Source: an uncultured Caryophanales bacterium (GTDB lineage Bacteria; Bacillota_I; Bacilli_A; RF39; UBA660). From it: DNA of 64,000 bases. Within the stretch, counting starts at the first letter, position 1; every line of letters begins with the position of its first letter. Shown here piece after piece: positions 54,010-61,136 of this stretch. The notes under the pieces were generated by a model. It saw only the letters and a list, made by a program, of their open reading frames with translations, searched no databases and had not been told where the DNA came from. The stretch spans positions 62,001 through 126,000 of the forward strand of contig CAMYVT010000001.1 of the NCBI GenBank assembly GCA_947302515.1, read 5' to 3'. The translations under genes and the position numbers were made by a program.

Positions 54010-54486
54010 ATGTCTACAAGAGATTTAGCTAGAAAAGGAGGACCAGTAGCTATACTTGCAATAATATTGTTAATTGTAGCTATGTTTATCTATTTTCCAC
54101 CATCAGGTAAGATGGTATGCAAGTTTTCAAGTGCTCCAGGAGATCCTCATGCAGATTATATTTATACAGTTAATTTTAAACTATGGACAGTAAAAAATGT
54201 AGAAACAAAACAAGTAATAACTTCTAGTAATAAAGAACTATTAGAAAACTATTTAAAATTAGAAAAAGAAATAATAGAAAAGTATAAAAAATTAAATTTT
54301 TTCAAAAGAGAAGTATCTATTAAAGATAAAGAATTAACTTCAATAACAATAATAGATTATAAAAAGATGGATTATAATGCTTTTGAAAAAGTAGAAACCA
54401 AAGCCAAAATAAAAAATAAAAATATAAGAGTTGGTACAATGAAAAAACTATATCAAAAAATAGGGGCTACTTGTAGCTACAAATAG
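54010..54486 (+). CDS. Small membrane-anchored exported protein
   Basis: A 158-residue protein with an N-terminal membrane helix (about 12-32, VAILAIILLIVAMFIYF) and an exported domain with two Cys (MVCKF near the start and GATCSYK at the end). The layout matches the lipoprotein at 19490-19996. The in-frame TTG at 54004 lies next to the GAGGTGAT site, so the ATG at 54010 is the start. It follows the RNase J-like gene after 16 bases with no terminator. Confidence 0.7.
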   Translation: MSTRDLARKGGPVAILAIILLIVAMFIYFPPSGKMVCKFSSAPGDPHADYIYTVNFKLWTVKNVETKQVITSSNKELLENYLKLEKEIIEKYKKLNFFKREVSIKDKELTSITIIDYKKMDYNAFEKVETKAKIKNKNIRVGTMKKLYQKIGATCSYK

Positions 54487-54495
54487 CTCCTTTTA
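54463..54495 (+). terminator. Possible weak terminator
   Basis: GGGGCTA pairs with TAGCTCC (one G-T pair) around a palindromic TTGTAGCTACAA, followed by TTTT only two bases before a tRNA gene. Confidence 0.45.
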
Positions 54496-54496
54496 T

Positions 54497-54573
54497 GTAT
54501 CCGTAGCTCAGTTGGATAGAGCAATCGCCTCCTAAGCGATAGGTCACGAGTTCGACTCTCGTCGGGTACACCA
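54497..54573 (+). tRNA. tRNA-Arg (anticodon CCT)
   Basis: Acceptor GTATCCG / CGGGTAC, discriminator A and encoded CCA; D arm with AGTTGGATA; anticodon stem ATCGC/GCGAT with loop CTCCTAA gives CCT for AGG; T arm ACGAG TTCGACT CTCGT. Confidence 0.95.
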
Positions 54574-54582
54574 TATATTAAT

Positions 54583-54612
54583 AAAAGATATGTATTATAC
54601 ATATCTTTTTTA
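54583..54612 (+). terminator. Rho-independent terminator of the tRNA
   Basis: Stem AAAAGATATGTA / TACATATCTTTT and T run. Confidence 0.85.
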
Positions 54613-54690
54613 TGTGTAAAGCAATAATATTACATCCTTAAAAAATTGTCTCAAACTTTAATTAGTGATATATTTATAATAGGTGACAAT

Positions 54691-55443
54691 ATGAAAAACA
54701 ATAAAATACCTTTTATATTAAAAATAATAATATTAATTATATTAGTAGTTTTATTGTGCCTTACTTTTATCTGGGCAAGAATGACTGATCATATACCATT
54801 TATGCATCATGAATCAGAAATAAATACAGAACCAGAAATAGTAGTAGAAATATATAATCAAAAAGAAACTGATGAATCTCCTCTAATTGAAGATTTAATA
54901 AATGGTGGAGATAATAATGCTTTAATAAAAGAATTTGTTAAAGATAAAAAAGTATCTGCTAAAGATATTTCTAATTATAGAGCTTACTATATAGCAGAAA
55001 ATAATAAGTTCTATAGACCTAAAAAACCAATATCTCTAGAAGAATATACTAAAGAAGTAAAAAAACAATTAGGTCAAGATTATGTATTTAATCCAGAAAC
55101 AATAAATTTTAATGAATCTTGTCATTTATATAATTATGATAAAGCAACAAAAACGTTTGTTAAACAAAACTCTAATTGTGAAGATAATAGTAAATTACTG
55201 TATTTTTATAAACCTATAAAAGAAACCAGAAGAGGTAAAATATTAGAAATAGATATACGTGTATTATTCCTAGAAGAAAATAGTAATAATATGTATTCTG
55301 ATTATGATAAAATGTACTTAATTGGTGAATATGATGGAATGTATCCATATAATTTAGGTACAATGTATAGATTTACTTTTGAAGAACAAGATGGTTATTA
55401 TACATTTATTTCATCAGAACCATTAATAGTAAAACAAAGGTGA
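54691..55443 (+). CDS. Membrane-anchored exported protein, 250 residues
   Basis: One N-terminal membrane helix (about 9-30) and an acidic exported domain that I do not recognise, with two Cys (SCHLYNYD and SNCEDN) about 22 residues apart. The frame extends 15 codons further up, but a TATAAT box at 54674-54679 and AGGTGAC directly before ATG 54691 rule that out. The next gene, apt, begins five bases after the stop and is likely in the same transcript. Confidence 0.68.
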   Translation: MKNNKIPFILKIIILIILVVLLCLTFIWARMTDHIPFMHHESEINTEPEIVVEIYNQKETDESPLIEDLINGGDNNALIKEFVKDKKVSAKDISNYRAYYIAENNKFYRPKKPISLEEYTKEVKKQLGQDYVFNPETINFNESCHLYNYDKATKTFVKQNSNCEDNSKLLYFYKPIKETRRGKILEIDIRVLFLEENSNNMYSDYDKMYLIGEYDGMYPYNLGTMYRFTFEEQDGYYTFISSEPLIVKQR

Positions 55444-55447
55444 TTAT

Positions 55448-55984
55448 ATGAAAATATTAAATAATAAATTTAAAAATGAATTAAATATAAGAACAGAAAA
55501 AGATTTTCCTACTAAAGGTATAGAGTTTATTGATATCACACCATTATTCTTACAAAAAGAAACACTTAATGAAATTAAAGAATTATTTCTTAATGAATTA
55601 AAAGATAAAGAAATAGATTATATTGTAGGACCAGAAGCTAGAGGTTTCTTGTTAGGAGCAATGCTTGCAACCTCGATTAATGCTGGTTTTATTCCAGTAA
55701 GAAAAAAAGGAAAACTCCCTCCAACAACAGTCTTAAGTGTTGCTAATTATACAAAAGAATATGGAGACGATGTTTTAGAGTTACCTAAGCTTGTCGGAGA
55801 AGAATACTGGGGAAAGAGATTCTATTTAGTTGATGATATTTATGCAACAGGTAATACAATGAATGCCTTAAAAAGAGAAATTACTGATTTAGGTGGTATA
55901 GTAGTAGGAGAAGGAGTAATAATTAATATTAAAGAACTAAATGAAGATAATATATTTTCTTTAATAGAAGTAAATGAAGAATAA
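55448..55984 (+). CDS. apt: Adenine phosphoribosyltransferase
   Basis: A 178-residue enzyme that makes AMP from adenine and PRPP. VGPEARGFLLGAMLA near residue 60 and the PRPP loop YLVDDIYATGNTM near 125-137 are the family motifs, and FPTKGIEFIDITPL (FP-x-G-x-x-F-x-D-x-TP) at 18-31 is typical. AAGGTGATTAT provides the ribosome site, overlapping the previous stop. Confidence 0.93.
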   Translation: MKILNNKFKNELNIRTEKDFPTKGIEFIDITPLFLQKETLNEIKELFLNELKDKEIDYIVGPEARGFLLGAMLATSINAGFIPVRKKGKLPPTTVLSVANYTKEYGDDVLELPKLVGEEYWGKRFYLVDDIYATGNTMNALKREITDLGGIVVGEGVIINIKELNEDNIFSLIEVNEE

Positions 55985-56012
55985 AAAAACACTCATATGA
56001 GTGTTTTTATTT
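55985..56012. terminator. Bidirectional terminator
   Basis: Palindrome AAAAACACTC-ATAT-GAGTGTTTTT between convergent genes. Confidence 0.85.
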
Positions 56013-56711
56013 ATTCTTTTGTTCTTTAATTAATAATAGTAATTGATTAATTAAAGGCATACTGTATGAACAATAATTAACAGAATTAGGAATAAAGTTT
56101 TCTAATTGACTAAGTGAATCGTTAACTATTGGATTAGTTAATAATTCATTTTTAATATAATCTTCAACTTTAATATCAAGTGTTACATCAAATAATTTTC
56201 CAGTAAGCATTTTTCCTTCTTCATCATACTTTCTAATTCTATGCTTTTCAGTAGGAACACCATCAACATTTTCAACAATAATATCTTCTTTCAAACATCC
56301 ATTATCTTCTATAGTAATAGATTTTTCCATTCTTTTAAAACCATATTCGGTTTTAAGACTGGCAGCATAACCTTTTTCGTCTGCTTGATAGAAAGTAATT
56401 AAATCATCACTTAATATAACAAAAGATTTATTATAAGGAGAATTATCATTTTTCTTTTGATAGAAAACTCCTCCTCCAGTAAATGAAATACTTTCATTAT
56501 TATCATTTGATATTGCAATAAAATGATTATTATAGCTACAACTGTAGTTTGTATCATTCATTCTAAAATCAAAACGTAGACCATTTCTTTCATTAGTAAC
56601 TTTACTTAATTCTTCATTTGAAAGATTTAATACATATAAAAAATTATCTCTTTCTATTAATTTCAAGTGTAATAAAGAAAACACACTTCCTAATTGTGTA
56701 TTATAACTCAT
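56007..56711 (-). CDS. Unrecognised protein, 234 residues
   Basis: A soluble protein with a beta-rich N-terminal domain (LSFTGGGVFYQKK, ITFYQADEKGYAASL) and a helical C-terminus. I find no known family. GGGGAGG precedes the ATG. It is convergent with apt and divergent from the HAD gene at 56822. Confidence 0.65.
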   Translation of the reverse strand: MSYNTQLGSVFSLLHLKLIERDNFLYVLNLSNEELSKVTNERNGLRFDFRMNDTNYSCSYNNHFIAISNDNNESISFTGGGVFYQKKNDNSPYNKSFVILSDDLITFYQADEKGYAASLKTEYGFKRMEKSITIEDNGCLKEDIIVENVDGVPTEKHRIRKYDEEGKMLTGKLFDVTLDIKVEDYIKNELLTNPIVNDSLSQLENFIPNSVNYCSYSMPLINQLLLLIKEQKNK

Positions 56712-56821
56712 AATACAACCTCCCCATCTAGTGAACTATTATAACTTATTAATAGTAATTAAGCAACATACAATTGTTTTTTAGATAATTAATTGTTAAA
56801 ATGAAAGTAGGGGGAGAAGTT

Positions 56822-57316
56822 ATGAAGTATTTTAAAGATGGAGATATTTTATTATCTGATTTTGATGGAGTATTCTTAGATTCTCAAACTAGATTTAAAG
56901 AAGTAATGCAAGAAGAGACGGCTTTGAATAAATGGATGGATTATTTATCTGGAATAAAGTGGAGAGAGTTTTTGCATGAATGTAATCTTATTGAGGGTGC
57001 TGATGAAGTATTTACTGAATTACAAAGATTAGAAATATTAAAAGGCATTATTACAAGAATTCATTCATTTAAAGAAGGAGAAGAAAAATGTCTTTTTTTA
57101 AGAGAATTAGGAATAGAAGTTCCTATTATATATGTTCTACCAGAACAACCCAAAAACAAAGTTTACATTCCAAACCGTAAAATTATACTTTTAGACGACT
57201 ATGGAAAAAATTGTGAGGGATGGGAAAAAGATGGTGGAAAATCAATACTTTATGCTCCCGATAAAAAAAGATGTGGAAAAAAATATGTAAAATCTCTGTA
57301 TGATTTGTTGAAATAG
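56822..57316 (+). CDS. Small HAD-family protein
   Basis: A 164-residue protein with HAD motif I at LLSDFDGVFLDS (DxD form; about residues 11-22) and a late acidic motif in ILLDDYGKNCEGWEKDG near 122. Between them lies a small cap (GIKWREFLHE). The substrate is unknown. GGGGAGAAG before the ATG at 56822 excludes the upstream ATG at 56801. Confidence 0.72.
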   Translation: MKYFKDGDILLSDFDGVFLDSQTRFKEVMQEETALNKWMDYLSGIKWREFLHECNLIEGADEVFTELQRLEILKGIITRIHSFKEGEEKCLFLRELGIEVPIIYVLPEQPKNKVYIPNRKIILLDDYGKNCEGWEKDGGKSILYAPDKKRCGKKYVKSLYDLLK

Positions 57317-57336
57317 TTTAAAAAAAAAGATACAAT
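57308..57336 (+). promoter_or_regulatory. Promoter of the leader peptide / phosphoesterase unit
   Basis: TTGAAA (57308-57313) and TACAAT (57331-57336) with a 17-base spacer; the -35 box overlaps the end of the HAD gene. Transcription would begin near 57343. Confidence 0.75.
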
Positions 57337-57360
57337 TAACATAGAGAGTAGGTTGATGAT

Positions 57361-57408
57361 ATGGGATATATCATGTTTGGACAACTTAATCTATGCTTAT
57401 TATTATAA
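57361..57408 (+). CDS. Candidate leader peptide MGYIMFGQLNLCLLL
   Basis: A 15-codon frame begins 18 bases after the likely transcription start, with AGG (57350-57352) eight bases before its ATG. It ends in LCLLL and its stop codon lies at the base of the terminator-like hairpin at 57407-57435, upstream of the large gene at 57450. This is the layout of attenuation leaders, where ribosome position changes the RNA fold. Whether it is translated is not known. Confidence 0.45.
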   Translation: MGYIMFGQLNLCLLL

Positions 57409-57435
57409 AACGACGCCACCAGTGCCGTTTTTTTT
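57407..57435 (+). terminator. Attenuator-like terminator
   Basis: AAAACG pairs with CGTTTT, extended by GC/GC after a two-base bulge, followed by a run of eight T; it lies between a promoter and the gene it serves, 15 bases before the start codon. Confidence 0.6.
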
Positions 57436-57449
57436 AGGGAGGAAAAAAT

Positions 57450-60400
57450 ATGGCGAGAAGCGAAGATTTAAGAAAGTTTAGAGAAACTAACTTAATTACT
57501 TATCTAGAAAACAATGGGATAACGTTTGATTCAGAAATCGGTAAAGGGGAAAAGGTTAAATTATGTTCTTCTGATGATTTTTCTACTATGATTAAAGAAT
57601 TTCAAGATGAATATGAAGGCGAGAAAGCACCTATTATGATTGGACATGTAGGTGGTTTTTACGTGACTGCATCTTTGGCAGGATTATCAGAACATATTTC
57701 TACTACTAAACCATATGTATTATTCTTTGATAGAAAAGATGCTAATGTTCAAAATGCTATTTATAATACGTTATTAATGAAAGCATGTACTTCTAAAGAA
57801 CAGTATATATGTAGATTATTTGGCTTATCATCAGTAGAAATGGTTAAAGCTCTAAAACCATCATTATATGTAAGTTATATAGAAGCAGTTTTAGCAGGTA
57901 GACCAGAATTATTAAAAGCTAAAGATAAAAAAGAAAGAAAAGAAATATTAAAACAATTATACTTAGCAGATAAAAAGAATATAGATATAGAAATAAAGAA
58001 AAAATATGTTAATCATGAACTTATAGATGAATTATTTAGAAGAGAATTTAGTTTAACTAAAATACAAAAATATGTAAAAAATAAAAAATATGATGAGCAA
58101 GATCATTATGAACATTTATTAAAATATACAAGAAATAAATTATCTAAAAGAGAATTTGAAGTATTTAAAAAACTTGCTTCTCATATGACTTCATATTTAG
58201 CAAGAGGAGATAATTATCAAGACTTAGTTAAATATCTAACTGCTGATATAAAGAAAAATGGTGATATGCATATTCTTGCTAATGATAATATATTTGAAGG
58301 ATATCAGAGATTATTTAAAGGTAGAGGAAGTTATGTTAAATTTGTTTCTGGTATAGATATTAGTACAAGTAAAGGTGTAGAAAAACTAGAAGAAGTACTA
58401 AGAAGAGATGGATTTATTAGTGATTCAGTAAAAGAAAATTGCTTTGATATAGACTTAGCATTTATTCCTCATATGAATCAATTAAGAGAAGCATATCCAT
58501 TACTAAAAAAACATGTACAAGACTATATTATGCTTTATAAAGATGAATCTAGAAAGAATAATTATTTTGTAACTAATAGTACAGCAACTTTAGATGAAAA
58601 AACACTTGATAGTATAGGAGCTACTTTCATAAAAGAAGAAAGAAAGAATAGAAGAGAATTAAAAAATCTTTCTCCAATAGAAGAAAGAGATGGATATCCA
58701 TTATTAATGTTTATGGCAGGTTCTAATTTTGGTAATATTTATCATAGTGAAGTAGATACTAATAATATGATAGATATGGCTATTGCTAATAATGTAGATA
58801 CTGTATATATTCAAGGATTAATATATTCAACTTATTATCATTTTCAAACTTCACGTAGATTACTATCAGATCCTACATATGAAACATTAGATTCAAGATT
58901 ACAAGCTGCAGGAAAAGTAATTAGAAAACTTAATAAAGCAGGAATTAAAGTAGTATATCAAATGGGTGATGAAGAATATAATCTTTATCAAGACTTATTT
59001 AAAATATATGTAAGAGAGCAGGGTGTTAAAGGTAATAATTTCTTAAAAAGAGAAGATTTAAAATCTAAATTTGATTGGGTAAGACCAATTATAATTCAAG
59101 AATTAATTCCTTATATGATACGTAGTGGAGAAGATGTAGCAGGACTTTATACTGATGAAGAAACTCATACTAATGTTAGTAGAGTATGCCATGCTATTAA
59201 GAGATACAAAGAAGGATTACCTTTAGGAGAATCAAATGGTTTAATTAAACCTGAATTCTTAGAAGATACAGATATGTTTAGGGTAGTTTATTCTACTATA
59301 GATAAATATAGTCAAGAAGATCCAGCAATATCTGTTAATTTAATAGCATCTAATGGTAGAAGTTCAAGAGGTAATTCTAGTGTAATGAAGAATTTAAGAT
59401 TATATCAATCAGATGTAGTAGATAAATCTAAATTAGTAAGAACACCTCAATTATTTGTAGATAGTAAACAACCATTTATGTCTATAGCTTATGAAGGTGA
59501 TGAGTTTACTATGAATGTTCCTCCTATGATTAATGATAGTTATTATATGGAAAATCCTGAATTATTAGCAGGTATCAAGGAGCATGTACTACAAGATCCT
59601 ACATATAAGAGAGTTACTCAAATTAGTTCAAAACCTAATTATCCAGGTGGTTGGATGATATCAGGTGATATAAGAGATAGAATGATAATAGTTCCATACT
59701 ATAAGAGAGTAAAAGAAGTAATGGATCATGTTCAAAAAACAGGACAAGGATTTGATCAAAAAACAGTAGGTATTATTAATGATTGGCATATAGGTTCTAT
59801 TGCTGAAAGACCTGATTATGCCGTTAAATTCTTAGATTATTTGTTTTATCAATGTAATCCAACAGGATTAATAATAAATGGTGATTTACAGCAAGGTTCT
59901 AATTATGGTAAATATCCAAATGAAGCAAGACATACTGGAGCTAATTCTATGACTCAGCAAATGGTTAGTGCTACTAAATTGATGAGACCATATATGAGAG
60001 AAGGATTAGGAATAATATCAGGAGGATTTGAAGGACATACTGAAGATGGATTAATTGATACATATACTTCTAGAGATATAATGGACCATTTAGCATCAAT
60101 TGGTTTAATAGAAGAAAGAAAAGGTATATATGAAAACGCTACTCGTATAAAAAGAGGAATAGATTATAATACAGTAGATTTAAAATTACCAAGAAGATTA
60201 AAACCATATGAAAGTGAAATAAGAGAAAAATTATCAAAAATAGTTAACTTAGAATTTACCGATATAGTAGAAGGTAATCATGAAACTAATAGTGATTGGA
60301 ATTATAAAGGTTATAATGAAACAGAAATACTAAGACAAGAATTAGAAACAATTAAAGCATATACAGGAAGTGATATGGATCTTACTTTAACAGAATTCTT

Positions 60401-60947
60401 AGTAAATAGTAGAGGAGACTTTGTAAATGCTCCATATGGTTTCAGAACTATTAATGGATATAATACTTTGTATTCTCATTCTTTTGGTAAAGGAGGAGGA
60501 TCAGCATCTCCTACAGTAAGTATTTCTAAATGGTTAAGTAAGATGGCTCCTAATCTTCCTAGAATTGATAAGATTAATGCAGCCCATTATCATTTATTTG
60601 AAACATCAGTAATTGATAATACTTTGATTACAATTACAGGTTCTAGTTCTGGACAAAGTGGTTATGAACAAAACTTAGGTTATAGTAGTGAGCCTCTATT
60701 TGTAATTGAAAGATATTTACCAGATGGAAGAATAGTATTAGAAACAATTGGTACTAAATTCTTAGATGAATATCAAATAAGAAATCCATACATTAGAGAA
60801 AGAGGATTAGATAATTTTATATTAGAATGTATGACTGAAGAAGCAACTGTTTTTGATAAAAATACTCCACCACAAGTACAAAAAATATATCAAAGACAAT
60901 TAGTTGCTAGTGGACCAAATAAGATTATTGGACCAGATATTGATTAA
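57450..60947 (+). CDS. Giant metallophosphoesterase-fold protein, 1165 residues
   Basis: The C-terminal part (about 770-1060) has the calcineurin-like phosphoesterase motifs in order: NDWHIGS (D778, H780), NGDLQQG (D812), EGNHET (N943, H944) and AAHYHLF (H1046, H1048). Such domains act as phosphodiesterases or nucleases on nucleic acid or nucleotides. An earlier segment has the same layout with the metal residues lost: MFMAGSNFG (418-428), VYIQGL (452-457) and VYQMGDEEYN (502-511), so it looks like a duplicated dead copy. The first 400 residues are helical and unknown. No signal peptide. AGGGAGG precedes the ATG. The family role is unknown; DNA polymerase small-subunit or SbcD-like enzymes are possible relatives. 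Confidence 0.78.
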   Translation: MARSEDLRKFRETNLITYLENNGITFDSEIGKGEKVKLCSSDDFSTMIKEFQDEYEGEKAPIMIGHVGGFYVTASLAGLSEHISTTKPYVLFFDRKDANVQNAIYNTLLMKACTSKEQYICRLFGLSSVEMVKALKPSLYVSYIEAVLAGRPELLKAKDKKERKEILKQLYLADKKNIDIEIKKKYVNHELIDELFRREFSLTKIQKYVKNKKYDEQDHYEHLLKYTRNKLSKREFEVFKKLASHMTSYLARGDNYQDLVKYLTADIKKNGDMHILANDNIFEGYQRLFKGRGSYVKFVSGIDISTSKGVEKLEEVLRRDGFISDSVKENCFDIDLAFIPHMNQLREAYPLLKKHVQDYIMLYKDESRKNNYFVTNSTATLDEKTLDSIGATFIKEERKNRRELKNLSPIEERDGYPLLMFMAGSNFGNIYHSEVDTNNMIDMAIANNVDTVYIQGLIYSTYYHFQTSRRLLSDPTYETLDSRLQAAGKVIRKLNKAGIKVVYQMGDEEYNLYQDLFKIYVREQGVKGNNFLKREDLKSKFDWVRPIIIQELIPYMIRSGEDVAGLYTDEETHTNVSRVCHAIKRYKEGLPLGESNGLIKPEFLEDTDMFRVVYSTIDKYSQEDPAISVNLIASNGRSSRGNSSVMKNLRLYQSDVVDKSKLVRTPQLFVDSKQPFMSIAYEGDEFTMNVPPMINDSYYMENPELLAGIKEHVLQDPTYKRVTQISSKPNYPGGWMISGDIRDRMIIVPYYKRVKEVMDHVQKTGQGFDQKTVGIINDWHIGSIAERPDYAVKFLDYLFYQCNPTGLIINGDLQQGSNYGKYPNEARHTGANSMTQQMVSATKLMRPYMREGLGIISGGFEGHTEDGLIDTYTSRDIMDHLASIGLIEERKGIYENATRIKRGIDYNTVDLKLPRRLKPYESEIREKLSKIVNLEFTDIVEGNHETNSDWNYKGYNETEILRQELETIKAYTGSDMDLTLTEFLVNSRGDFVNAPYGFRTINGYNTLYSHSFGKGGGSASPTVSISKWLSKMAPNLPRIDKINAAHYHLFETSVIDNTLITITGSSSGQSGYEQNLGYSSEPLFVIERYLPDGRIVLETIGTKFLDEYQIRNPYIRERGLDNFILECMTEEATVFDKNTPPQVQKIYQRQLVASGPNKIIGPDID

Positions 60948-60954
60948 TAATAAA

Positions 60955-60980
60955 GAAACGACAAAAGTCGTTTTTTTTTA
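60955..60980 (+). terminator. Rho-independent terminator
   Basis: Stem AAACGAC / GTCGTTT with AAAA loop and nine T. Confidence 0.9.
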
Positions 60981-61002
60981 TTGTTTTTTTATAAAAAAAC
61001 AA
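60981..61002. repeat. AT-rich perfect inverted repeat
   Basis: TTGTTTTTTT and AAAAAAACAA are perfect 10-base arms around AT, directly after the terminator. It may act as a second, reverse terminator; no gene in reverse needs it. Confidence 0.5.
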
Positions 61003-61063
61003 AAATTATTATATGAAAATTAAATTTTTTAATGTTTTTCAGTTGAAAAAACAACAAATTTTC

Positions 61064-61092
61064 TTGACAACGTTGTTTTAGATGATTATTAT
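61064..61092 (+). promoter_or_regulatory. Strong promoter of the adhesin gene with palindromic spacer
   Basis: A perfect -35 box TTGACA (61064-61069) and TATTAT (61087-61092) are 17 bases apart. The palindrome ACAACGTTGT (61068-61077) overlaps the -35 end and spacer, and AAAACAAC (61048-61055) with GTTGTTTT (61072-61079) make a wider inverted repeat, so a repressor site is likely. Confidence 0.6.
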
Positions 61093-61136
61093 AGTAAGTC
61101 AAATCGAATATTCATGTTTAAGAAAGGGTGAATTTA

